Position numbers and translations under genes: made by a program. A DNA stretch of 64,000 nt, taken from positions 124,001 through 188,000 of the forward strand of contig JANLFP010000001.1 in the NCBI GenBank assembly GCA_024655905.1. Direction: 5' to 3'. The notes under the pieces are model-generated. The model was not told the origin of the DNA. It worked only from the letters and a program-made list of their open reading frames with translations, and did not search any database. The stretch's first letter is position 1. Every line of letters starts with the position of its first letter. Source of the DNA: Tepidanaerobacteraceae bacterium (GTDB lineage Bacteria; Bacillota; Thermosediminibacteria; Thermosediminibacterales; Tepidanaerobacteraceae). Shown piece by piece: positions 9,171 through 17,370 of the stretch.

Positions 9171-10778
9171 ATGAAAAAAATAAGTGTAATCATCGCTTTG
9201 TTGCTGACACTGGCAATGATAATCACGGGCTGCGGCGGCGGTCCGAACAGCGGGCAAAACCAGAATCAGGGGCAGAAAAGCAGCGCCGCTCCCACAAAAA
9301 ATGACGTGGCCGTTTACGGCATTCACATCGAGCCCATGGTTTTCTGGGACCCCAGCGACAGCTATTCCAACGAGATAATAGTGCTGCAGAACGTATATGA
9401 GACTTTGCTGAGATATGATCCTGCCAACGACAAATTCATCCCCGTGCTGGCAGAAAGCTATACCAAATCTTCCGACGGTCTTACATGGACTTTCAAAATT
9501 CGCAAAGGGGTAAAGTTCCACACCGGCACGGAACTCAGCGCTCAGGTCGTTAAGGCTTCTATAGAAAGGACTATAAATCGCGGCAAGGGAGCTGCCTTCA
9601 TATGGTCTCCGGTGAAAGAAATCAAGACGCCGGACGATTCCACAGTCGAGTTCGACCTGAGTTATCCCGCTCCATTGGATATCATAGCATCTTCCAGCTA
9701 CGGCGCCTATATTTTCGACGCCAAAACCCTAGACGAAAAGGGTGAGGATTGGCTCAAGCAGGGAAACGACGTGGGTTCGGGGCCGTATGCCATCAAACAG
9801 TGGAAAAACGGCGACAGCCTGCTTCTGGCAAAATTCACTGATTACTGGCAGGGGTGGAATGGCAAGCACGTGGAAAATGTACTTTTCAAGGTGGTCCCCG
9901 AAAGCTCAACCGCAAGGCAGATGTTGGAAAGCGGCCAGCTTGATTTTGTGGGGTACTCGCTGCCAGTTGAAGACATCGAGGCCATGAAAAACAACCCCAA
10001 GCTGGAAATAGTCGATAAACCTTCCTTCCAGAATCTTATCGCTTTTTATAATACAAAGAAGGCTCCCTTGAACAACGAGCTGGTTAGAAAAGCAATAAAC
10101 TACGCCATCCCGTACGACAACATAATACAGTACGTCAAGGGTGGCTACGCCGTAAAAAGCTCCGGTCCGATACCCAAAGGCATGTGGGGTCACAGAGACG
10201 ACCTGGCGGTATATGACTACAATCTCGATAAGGCAAGGGAATTGCTGAAGCAGGCGGGATACGGAAACGGCGGACTCAAGCTGCTCATCACCGTCAACTC
10301 CGGAGACGAGAGCGAACGCAAAGTGGCGGAGCTCATGAAAGCGGAACTTTCCAAGATAGGGGTGGATTTGGAGATACAGATAATGCCCTGGGACGCCCAA
10401 TGGGCTCTTGCAAAGTCAAATGATCCCAAACAGCGTCAGGATATTTTCGTGATGTACTGGTGGCCCGATGTTTGCGATCCGTACAGCTGGATGAAGAGCC
10501 TCTTCTACAGCGAAAAGGAAATCGTTTTCAACATGTCGTATTTTGAAGACAGCGAATATGACAGACTGGTGGATGAAGCTCACACTCAGGCCGGCATAGA
10601 CAGGAATAAGGCAGCAAAGATATACGGCGATGCCGAAAAGATACTTGTGGACAAGGCGGCGGCTGCGTTTTTATACGACCAGAAAAACGTATGGGCCAAA
10701 TCCGCTTCACTTAAAGGATTTGCAGACAATCCTGCCTATCCTGGAGTGGTGTTCTTCTACGACACATACAAAGAGTGA
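9171..10778 (+). CDS. Family-5 (peptide/nickel/glutathione type) ABC substrate-binding lipoprotein
   Basis: This is a 535-residue extracytoplasmic binding protein of solute-binding family 5. A lipoprotein signal ends in ITGC near residue 21, followed by a Gly/Asn/Gln-rich linker. The body carries LAESYTKSSDGLTWTFKIRKGVKFHTG, the family hallmark, and VGSGPYAIKQWKNGD. It is the first gene of a complete importer (binding protein, two permeases, two ATPases) that runs to 14656. The gaps are short or overlapping, which indicates a single operon. The ligand is unknown. The DUF917 and M29-like neighbours suggest a small peptide or modified amino acid. Confidence 0.93.
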   Translation: MKKISVIIALLLTLAMIITGCGGGPNSGQNQNQGQKSSAAPTKNDVAVYGIHIEPMVFWDPSDSYSNEIIVLQNVYETLLRYDPANDKFIPVLAESYTKSSDGLTWTFKIRKGVKFHTGTELSAQVVKASIERTINRGKGAAFIWSPVKEIKTPDDSTVEFDLSYPAPLDIIASSSYGAYIFDAKTLDEKGEDWLKQGNDVGSGPYAIKQWKNGDSLLLAKFTDYWQGWNGKHVENVLFKVVPESSTARQMLESGQLDFVGYSLPVEDIEAMKNNPKLEIVDKPSFQNLIAFYNTKKAPLNNELVRKAINYAIPYDNIIQYVKGGYAVKSSGPIPKGMWGHRDDLAVYDYNLDKARELLKQAGYGNGGLKLLITVNSGDESERKVAELMKAELSKIGVDLEIQIMPWDAQWALAKSNDPKQRQDIFVMYWWPDVCDPYSWMKSLFYSEKEIVFNMSYFEDSEYDRLVDEAHTQAGIDRNKAAKIYGDAEKILVDKAAAAFLYDQKNVWAKSASLKGFADNPAYPGVVFFYDTYKE

Positions 10779-10796
10779 TTCCGGGAGTTGATCAAA

Positions 10797-11807
10797 TTGT
10801 GGCAGTACATTGTAAGAAGACTGGCTATAGGTATTATTATCCTGTTCGGCATATCTTTCATTACCTTTTCAGTAACCATGGTGCTGCCCGCCGACCCGGC
10901 CGCGCGCTGGGTCGGCTCAAGGGCCACCGCGGAACAGATTGCTCAGGCCCGGGTGGAACTGGGCCTTGACAAACCGCTGCTGACGCGATATGCCATTTAT
11001 ATTACAAATCTGCTTCACGGCAACTGGGGCCTTTCCATCAGGACACACCAGCCGGTGCTCAAAGAACTGATGACGTACCTTCCCCCAACGCTGGAACTCA
11101 TCATAGCCGGCATGCTGTTCGCCCTGGCCCTGGGCTTGCCTCTAGGCATAGCGGCGGCCACCCGCCGGGACGGATGGCTGGACCAGCTGTGCCGTACGGT
11201 TTCTGTAGCGGGCGTTTCATTCCCCACGTTCTGGCTGGGAATGATTCTGCAGCTTATATTTTTCAGGTATCTTCACATTTTACCCCTGGGCGACAGGCTG
11301 GATACCATGCTGGACATGCTGTCGCCAATAAAGCACTACACCGGATTTTTGCTGCTGGACTCCCTTTTTTCGGGCAACATTGCCGTTTTCATCAATGCCC
11401 TTTCACACATAATCCTCCCGGCAATGACCCTTGCCGCATACCCCATTGGCCTGGTGGCGAGGCAGAGCAGGGCGTCGCTTCTGGAAGTGCTAAACGAAGA
11501 TTATGTGAAAGCGGCCCGGGCTTACGGAATAAAGGAGAGAACGGTGCTCTACACCTACGCTCTGAGAAATGCCATGGGGCCCACCATAACGGTGCTGGCC
11601 CTCTCCGCAGGATACAGCCTTACAAATACTTTTCTCATAGAAGCCCTTTTCAACTGGCCCGGTCTCGGCAATTATACCAGCAGCGCCATTATTACAATGG
11701 ATTACACCGCCATAACGGGCATAACCATACTGGTTGCCATTGCATATCTCATTCTTAATCTTGCTGTAGACCTCATACTTGCCCTGGATCCCAGGGTGAG
11801 ATACTAG
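10797..11807 (+). CDS. dppB: Dpp/Opp-type ABC permease (DppB-like)
   Basis: This is a 336-residue membrane permease. The N-terminus WQYIVRRLAIGIIILFGISF is the standard DppB/OppB opening with TM1. The inner-membrane loop DYVKAARAYGIKERTVLYTYALRNAM is the EAA motif that contacts the ATPases. I chose TTG 10797, nine bases after CGGGAG; TTG 10788 abuts that site. About six transmembrane segments are visible. It pairs with the DppC-like permease that follows after 12 bases. Confidence 0.93.
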   Translation: MWQYIVRRLAIGIIILFGISFITFSVTMVLPADPAARWVGSRATAEQIAQARVELGLDKPLLTRYAIYITNLLHGNWGLSIRTHQPVLKELMTYLPPTLELIIAGMLFALALGLPLGIAAATRRDGWLDQLCRTVSVAGVSFPTFWLGMILQLIFFRYLHILPLGDRLDTMLDMLSPIKHYTGFLLLDSLFSGNIAVFINALSHIILPAMTLAAYPIGLVARQSRASLLEVLNEDYVKAARAYGIKERTVLYTYALRNAMGPTITVLALSAGYSLTNTFLIEALFNWPGLGNYTSSAIITMDYTAITGITILVAIAYLILNLAVDLILALDPRVRY

Positions 11808-11819
11808 GGGGTGAGGCAA

Positions 11820-12707
11820 ATGATAGCATTCAAAGAAACAGCAGAAAAAAATATGAACAAAAAAGCGGGCTATTATATTTATTTGTTGAAGAAAAGCCCT
11901 TTGACCACCGCGGGTCTCATCATCATAGGAATTTTGGTAGCGCTGGCGATATTTGCGCCCCTTATTGCGCCTTATCCCCAGGATGCGGCGGGGATAACCC
12001 ATGTGAGCGAAAAGCTTTTGCCTCCCGGCGCATCCCACCTTTTCGGAACGGATGAACTTGGCAGGGATATGTTCAGCCGCGTTATCTACGGCACCAGGAT
12101 TTCCCTTGGAGTGGGAACCCTGGTGGTGTGCCTCTCCCTGGCTATAGGCGTCCCTCTTGGGCTTGCGGCCGGATATGCCGGCGGTATTATCGATGAAGTC
12201 ATAATGAGGATTACAGATATCTTTTTGAGCTTTCCCCCGATGCTTCTCGCCATAGTCATCGCCACTTTCCTGGGGAGAAATCTCACAAACGCCATGATAG
12301 CCATAGCGATTTCCTGGTGGCCCTGGTACACCAGGCTCATCCGGTCTGAAGCCATCTCGCTGAAGCAGAGGCCGTTTATAGAAGCGGCCAAGGCAATGGG
12401 CACCTCCAGATTTAAAATCATGTTCCGCCATATCCTTATTAATTCCTGGAGCCCGATTATTGTCCAGGCTTCCATGGACTTCGGCTCGGTCATACTGACG
12501 TCGGCGGCCCTGAGTTTTTTGGGTCTGGGCGCCCAGCCCCCCCAGCCAGAGTGGGGCCTGATGCTTAACACAAGCAGGAATTACTTTCTGACGGCACCGT
12601 GGTACAGCGTATTTCCAGGAATTTTCATGTTTATAACGGTGCTTGCCTTTAATTTTGTGGGAGACGGGCTCAGGGAATTCATGGACCCAAAGCTCAGGAG
12701 ATTGTGA
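11820..12707 (+). CDS. dppC: Dpp/Opp-type ABC permease (DppC-like)
   Basis: This is a 295-residue membrane permease. The first transmembrane segment follows KKSPLTTAGLIIIGILVALA, and a long outside loop contains HLFGTDELGRDMFSRVIYGTR, the DppC signature. The EAA loop is PFIEAAKAMGTSRFKIMFRHIL. It ends with PQPEWGLMLN and a final helix typical of the family. I chose ATG 11820 after AGGGGGTGAGG; GTG 11811 overlaps that site. It forms the transport channel with the DppB-like subunit. Confidence 0.93.
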   Translation: MIAFKETAEKNMNKKAGYYIYLLKKSPLTTAGLIIIGILVALAIFAPLIAPYPQDAAGITHVSEKLLPPGASHLFGTDELGRDMFSRVIYGTRISLGVGTLVVCLSLAIGVPLGLAAGYAGGIIDEVIMRITDIFLSFPPMLLAIVIATFLGRNLTNAMIAIAISWWPWYTRLIRSEAISLKQRPFIEAAKAMGTSRFKIMFRHILINSWSPIIVQASMDFGSVILTSAALSFLGLGAQPPQPEWGLMLNTSRNYFLTAPWYSVFPGIFMFITVLAFNFVGDGLREFMDPKLRRL

Positions 12708-12717
12708 GGTGAACCCT

Positions 12718-13701
12718 ATGGAAAACATACTGGAAATAAAAAACCTGAAGGTTGATTTTGCAACATTCAGAGGCACAGCTCATGTGCTGGACATAGAAGA
12801 CCTCTGCGTCAGGGAAGGCGAAATATACGGCATTGCCGGAGAAAGCGGCTCCGGAAAGAGCATACTGGCTCTTTCAATCTTAAACCTGATCACCCCTCCG
12901 GGAAGGATTGCGCAGGGACAGGTTATTTTTTCCGGAAGGGACCTTCTCAAACTTCACCCGAGGGAAATGAACGGGATAAGAGGGGAAGAAATAGCCATGA
13001 TCTTTCAGGATCCCATGGCTTCTCTCAATCCGGTGCTGACAGTAGGTCAGCAGATGGTGATCACCATAAGACAGCACAGGAAAATCAGCGCCAAAGAGGC
13101 CGAAAAGGAGGCCAAGAGGCGCTTCGAAGATGTAAAACTGCCCGACCCCGACACCACTTTTAAAAAATATCCGCATGAACTTTCGGGAGGAATGAGGCAG
13201 AGGGTTCTGATTGCACTGGCCCTTTCATGCGGTGCAAAACTTCTGATTGCCGATGAAGCCACCCGGGCCCTTGATGTCACCATACAGGCTGGAATCCTGG
13301 ACCTTTTGAGAGAGCTCAGGAAAAACAACGGCACAACTATTCTTCTCATAACAAACAGCCTTGGGGTTGCCGCCCAGATGTGCGACAGAGTGGGCATATT
13401 ATACACCGGCAAAATACTCGAAGAGGCTCCTGTCAGGGATATTTTTAAAAAACCATCGCACCCTTATACAAAAGCCCTGATAGACGCGGTTCCCACGGCA
13501 AACCTCAAAGACCAGAGGCTTCCGAATATCGGTGGTTTTGTTCCCGATCCCATAGACCTTCCCGCGGGGTGCACTTTTGGTCCCAGATGCCCGCATGTCA
13601 TGGAAGTCTGCCGGAGGACAAAACCGGAAAGAATCGGAATAGGCCCCGATCATTTTGCATCCTGCCACCTCGCAAAGAAAAGCGGTGATGATAATGGCTG
13701 A
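12718..13701 (+). CDS. dppD: Dpp/Opp-type ABC transporter ATPase (DppD-like)
   Basis: This is a 327-residue cytoplasmic ATPase. It shows Walker A GESGSGKS near residue 41, the Q-loop IFQDPMASLNP, signature LSGGMRQRV and Walker B LLIADEATRALD. The last 60 residues form the oligopeptide-transport C-terminal domain with a Cys-rich segment, CTFGPRCPHVMEVC. In DppD relatives this segment binds an iron-sulfur cluster. ATG 12718 follows GAGGTGA. One oddity is that the D-loop and H-loop region reads LLITNSLGVAAQ, with Asn-Ser where His-Asp is usual. Thus the catalytic switch His appears replaced. Confidence 0.93.
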   Translation: MENILEIKNLKVDFATFRGTAHVLDIEDLCVREGEIYGIAGESGSGKSILALSILNLITPPGRIAQGQVIFSGRDLLKLHPREMNGIRGEEIAMIFQDPMASLNPVLTVGQQMVITIRQHRKISAKEAEKEAKRRFEDVKLPDPDTTFKKYPHELSGGMRQRVLIALALSCGAKLLIADEATRALDVTIQAGILDLLRELRKNNGTTILLITNSLGVAAQMCDRVGILYTGKILEEAPVRDIFKKPSHPYTKALIDAVPTANLKDQRLPNIGGFVPDPIDLPAGCTFGPRCPHVMEVCRRTKPERIGIGPDHFASCHLAKKSGDDNG

Positions 13702-14656
13702 ACTTCTTAAGACAGTAAATTTGAAAAAATATTTTCCGGTCCGGGGAGGGCTGTTCCAAAGACCCGTAGCATGGGTCCATGCCCTCGATGGGGTCAGCAT
13801 TCAGATAGACGAAGGCGAGTCCCTAGGAGTCGTGGGAGAGTCCGGCTGCGGCAAATCAACCCTTGCCAGGGTTATCACAGGCATTTATGATGCCACATCG
13901 GGCGACATTCTGTTCAAAGGCAAAAGCATATTTTCGAAAGGTGCGACTCATTACAAAAGCATAAGGGAAGATGTGCAGATAGTGTTTCAGGACCCTTACT
14001 GGTCTTTAAACCCGAGACTTCGGGTCATGGACATACTGTATGAACCCCTGGAAAATTCCAAAAAATACAGGGGGGTAAACAAAGCCGCAAAAGCCCGGGA
14101 ACTAATGGAATTGGTGGGACTGGACCCGGAAAAGGCCGGCGAATATCCACACGAATTTTCCGGCGGCCAAAGGCAGAGAATCGCCATTGCAAGGGCCCTT
14201 GCCACGGACCCGAAACTTTTAATACTGGATGAGCCCACTTCAGCGGTGGATACCCTTTCCCAGGCCCAGGTCCTGAACCTCCTGGCCGACCTTTACAGAA
14301 CTCGAAATGTATCATACATGCTAATATCCCATGATTTGGCCGTGGTTCAGTACATCTGCAGGACCATCGCCGTAATGTATTTGGGTCAGGTGGTGGAGTC
14401 GGGCAGGATAGAGGATGTGTTTGAGAACCCCCTTCACCCCTATACCATGGCTCTGTTTTCCGCCATCCCCAGCATAAGCCCCGATAATACTCGAGAAAGG
14501 ATAATCCTTGAGGGCAACGTACCCAGTGCCGTGAATCCGCCGAAGGGCTGCAGGTTCCACACCAGGTGCCCGGAAGCAAAACCCGAGTGTTCGAACGTGG
14601 TTCCGGAACTGAAGGACTACGGCAACGGCCATAGTGCAGCGTGCATAAGGATTTGA
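13694..14656 (+). CDS. dppF: Dpp/Opp-type ABC transporter ATPase (DppF-like)
   Basis: This is a 320-residue cytoplasmic ATPase. It has Walker A GESGCGKS, Q-loop VFQDPYWSLNP, signature FSGGQRQRI, Walker B LLILDEPTSAVD and a normal switch His in LISHDLAVV. The C-terminal peptide-transport domain has a CRFHTRCPEAKPEC cluster motif. It overlaps the preceding ATPase gene by eight bases (ATG 13694 within its end), so it is translationally coupled. It carries the intact switch His that the partner appears to lack, which would make this an asymmetric ATPase pair. A terminator follows. Confidence 0.94.
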   Translation: MAELLKTVNLKKYFPVRGGLFQRPVAWVHALDGVSIQIDEGESLGVVGESGCGKSTLARVITGIYDATSGDILFKGKSIFSKGATHYKSIREDVQIVFQDPYWSLNPRLRVMDILYEPLENSKKYRGVNKAAKARELMELVGLDPEKAGEYPHEFSGGQRQRIAIARALATDPKLLILDEPTSAVDTLSQAQVLNLLADLYRTRNVSYMLISHDLAVVQYICRTIAVMYLGQVVESGRIEDVFENPLHPYTMALFSAIPSISPDNTRERIILEGNVPSAVNPPKGCRFHTRCPEAKPECSNVVPELKDYGNGHSAACIRI

Positions 14657-14672
14657 AAAATGATGGAAATGA

Positions 14673-14707
14673 AAGAAGGCGGGCCTTTGCACCACCTTCT
14701 TTTTTTG
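14673..14707 (+). terminator. Rho-independent terminator after the Dpp operon
   Basis: AAGAAGGCGG at 14673-14682 pairs with CCACCTTCTT at 14692-14701, with one mismatch, around a nine-base loop. A run of T follows. It ends the rightward operon and separates it from the leftward DUF4914 gene. Confidence 0.85.
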
Positions 14708-14719
14708 CTTTAAAATTTT

Positions 14720-16603
14720 TTACAGTTTCATGGGAATAAATTCCGCATAGTCTTTGAGCGTGCCTTCATAAATGCAGCATTCGATGATTTTTTTGCCCAA
14801 GGGTTCTAAGTCCGGTGACAGAAATTTTTCCAGCTCTTTTTTGAAAAAATCTTTTAATATCTTTGCTCCAGCATCATAGCCTTCATCTCCCACCTCCGGC
14901 TGATGATTAACCTCCAGAAAACCTTTGGGCAAATAAGTTCCGTCTACCTTAATGCTCGCTAAAGAATATCCCAATAGAGCGCATCTAGATTCTACCAGTT
15001 GTTCCGGTTTGAATTTGGCGCTGCCGCGCCTTGCCAGGTATTCCCTTGCTATCCATTGAGGCATAAATCCAACTTTATAAGCGCCTATATGCTGATTTGG
15101 AACCAGTATATATCTCGTATTAGTTGTATCGATAATCTGCCTTAATAAAAGATTTGCCTGGTCAACCATTTTTCCGGTTGCAAAAGGCCAATAGGACCCG
15201 ACACCTTCGCTGCTTATTCCAACAGTATCTATAATGCTGGGATTGTCATGCCCCCGGGGAGCTACTAGACGCCACAGCCACGCAAGTGCAGGAGGCAAAA
15301 TATGGAATAATCCCAAAATACCGTAGGTCGGCTTTTCCTTAGTGCACGGGGGAGTTCTTACCCCGAAACTTCTTACATCTATTTCTACAGGCTCGTCAAC
15401 TACGCTGGGGACAAAACGTCTCGGCATTATCACCCTCGGATTGGGGCATGGTTTGCCCGGTTCATCCATGGTGTGTTCCCAAATCAGGCATGTCGATCCT
15501 GGTACGCCATCGATGTTCAAAAATATCAAAGGTTCTTTCGGGTGAATGGTGAGCTTCTCCAAATGAGGGTCTGTGCCATATTTCGTAATATGATCTATTC
15601 TCAAAAACCATCCCTGTTCTGCATCTTTTACTATCAGCTTTTTGTTGTCCTTTTGCAAAGAAGGATGGCACATTGCCATATCATCGGTTACCGGCTGAAG
15701 TTCGCATGTCTCTTTTAAATCGAGATACAGCTTTTCGCCGGTTTTTAGATTTTTTCCCACCAGTATCCTGCCGTCCGGTTCTTTGTGCAGCTGCTCAATC
15801 ATTTCACTTTTCCCGCTGCCGCTGGCGCCTTCATGCATGATCGCTATAATATTCTCATACGGCGTTATAACTCTAACCGTCGAAGCGTGGACAGTTACCC
15901 AACCTTCCGATTCTCCTATGTTCAGCAGAACCCCATATATTCCTTTTTTTGCGCTCGGGCCCGGATACAAATTGTATGAAAAAAGTTCATGCACATCATT
16001 CAGCCTGTTATGGACAACCACCTGTTTGCCATCAAAATGCGTATGCCTGAACGGAGGTGCAAGATATATTATGGCTTTTGGCTTGAATCCATCCGGAATG
16101 CCGTGTTTGGGAATAAAACCCTGCAAATCAGCGAGACCCGCAGCAAAAAAGCCTGCATTTGCCGGTGCTACAAGGAGAGCGGGATATCCGAATTCTTCTC
16201 CTCCTGCCATAAACGGCATAACTATAAGGTCTTGCTGCTTGAGCCACTCAAAAGTTGTTTTCCTCAATGAAGAAAAGTCCTCTCCATATCTATCGCGATA
16301 CCTCGGTTTGTCAGTATCTCCTCTATCAGCAACAACCATACAATCGGGATCTCTTCTTCTCATATAAATATCCGCATAATTTACTGCAGCACCATTTTTG
16401 CAGCGCGCCACAGTAGCCTCAACTACTCTGCCATTACCCGGTATGTCATAAGCCACCTCAAAAATACCATATTCTTCTTTTCCGAATGCAAGATTTAATA
16501 ATTCGCTTCTGCTATCGGGCACTATTACTTTCTTGCTCTCATTATTCAAAATATCCTTCAACTCATCAGATAGAATAAACTTCTCCAATAATGTATTTTC
16601 CAT
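14720..16603 (-). CDS. DUF4914 family protein, PEPCK/HPr-kinase-like P-loop
   Basis: This 627-residue protein fits the uncharacterised DUF4914 family. Its most informative feature is a P-loop GASGSGKSEM at about 259-268. The pattern resembles HPr kinase (GxSGxGKSE) and phosphoenolpyruvate carboxykinase rather than ordinary kinases. Upstream lies a beta-rich region including HVHELF-like and LAPPFRHTHFDGK segments. Downstream is RTPPCTKEKPTYGILGLFHILPPALAWLWRLV with a hydrophobic stretch. It is probably an ATP- or PPi-dependent enzyme acting on a carboxylate or protein, but no function is known. It stands alone on the minus strand with its own promoter region (16610-16690). Confidence 0.72.
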   Translation of the reverse strand: MENTLLEKFILSDELKDILNNESKKVIVPDSRSELLNLAFGKEEYGIFEVAYDIPGNGRVVEATVARCKNGAAVNYADIYMRRRDPDCMVVADRGDTDKPRYRDRYGEDFSSLRKTTFEWLKQQDLIVMPFMAGGEEFGYPALLVAPANAGFFAAGLADLQGFIPKHGIPDGFKPKAIIYLAPPFRHTHFDGKQVVVHNRLNDVHELFSYNLYPGPSAKKGIYGVLLNIGESEGWVTVHASTVRVITPYENIIAIMHEGASGSGKSEMIEQLHKEPDGRILVGKNLKTGEKLYLDLKETCELQPVTDDMAMCHPSLQKDNKKLIVKDAEQGWFLRIDHITKYGTDPHLEKLTIHPKEPLIFLNIDGVPGSTCLIWEHTMDEPGKPCPNPRVIMPRRFVPSVVDEPVEIDVRSFGVRTPPCTKEKPTYGILGLFHILPPALAWLWRLVAPRGHDNPSIIDTVGISSEGVGSYWPFATGKMVDQANLLLRQIIDTTNTRYILVPNQHIGAYKVGFMPQWIAREYLARRGSAKFKPEQLVESRCALLGYSLASIKVDGTYLPKGFLEVNHQPEVGDEGYDAGAKILKDFFKKELEKFLSPDLEPLGKKIIECCIYEGTLKDYAEFIPMKL

Positions 16604-16691
16604 TCCATCTCACTTCCTTTTGCTAGATATATAATTTTTGATTTTAAAAAGATACTTTATTATCAAGGCATTCGGATAAAAAAATGTAAAC

Positions 16692-16749
16692 AAAAAAGCC
16701 AATATTTACTAACTCTCTCGAGTCAATAAATATTGGCTTACGCTGCGAC
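16692..16749 (-). terminator. Rho-independent terminator after the MpsC-like gene
   Basis: AGCCAATATTTA and its complement TAAATATTGGCT form a long stem (16696-16749) with a loop of about 28 bases. Read on the minus strand, a T run (GGCTTTTTTG) follows. It lies just downstream of the MpsC-like gene and separates it from the DUF4914 promoter. Confidence 0.8.
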
Positions 16750-16784
16750 TGGTATTTTACAACCCTTCGCTCGGTCTTCCAAAG

Positions 16785-17147
16785 TTATTTGTTAAATTTT
16801 TCCTCCAGGTTTTCATCCACGGTTATTACAATTATCTTTTCACCCGTTTTTGTGCTTACATCGGAATGAGTGCTTATTATATTCACATCAATTACTTCTT
16901 TAATCAAAGTCTCAAAATATTCTCTTGCGTTTTCAAACAACGTAGTTCGCAGCTTCTTAATCAATTCTACGCCTTGAATACTCTCGGCCAGTTTCTGTTC
17001 CGACTTGCTCAAAAACCCCTTTAGCCTTACTATTATGAGGTCCTGAATAATTACAGTCCTGATCTGTTTTGGACCCCTTCCCATAAACTCCACTTCAAAT
17101 TTACTAACTGCCTCGCTTATCTTCGCTTCAATCTGCCCTTTAGTCAT
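16785..17147 (-). CDS. MpsC-like (DUF2294) protein
   Basis: This small soluble protein of about 120 residues matches the DUF2294 family, renamed after MpsC of the staphylococcal MpsABC system linked to sodium transport and bicarbonate supply. The start TKGQIEAKISEAVSKFEVEFMGRGP is typical, as is the alternating hydrophobic second half with VDVNIISTHSDVSTKTGEKIIVI. I chose the internal ATG at 17147 because family members begin at this motif; ATG 17171 would add eight residues and has no ribosome-binding site. No MpsA or MpsB homologue lies beside it, so it may do something different here. It is followed by a strong terminator and is probably monocistronic. Confidence 0.72.
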   Translation of the reverse strand: MTKGQIEAKISEAVSKFEVEFMGRGPKQIRTVIIQDLIIVRLKGFLSKSEQKLAESIQGVELIKKLRTTLFENAREYFETLIKEVIDVNIISTHSDVSTKTGEKIIVITVDENLEEKFNK

Positions 17148-17370
17148 TTGCGCGATACCTGCTTTATGCATGAAAATTCACTGTTTATTAAATACTAATT
17201 TTTAATTGTTAAATATAATAACATGTTTTTTTAAAAAAAGCAATACCACAAAAAATTGAGCCGCTTATGATGCCTATGCCTCCCATCATGCTAGTACCGC
17301 ATATGACGCATGAAGCTAGCTTTTAGAATTATAATTGGCTTAAGTGCCCAACACCGAGAATATCCTTTGA

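Noticed and set aside
11490-12776. A 428-codon open frame on the minus strand opposite the Dpp permease genes.
   Set aside because: It lies exactly antisense to two clear permeases. It has no family features or suitable ribosome-binding site and is explained by codon bias of the real genes.
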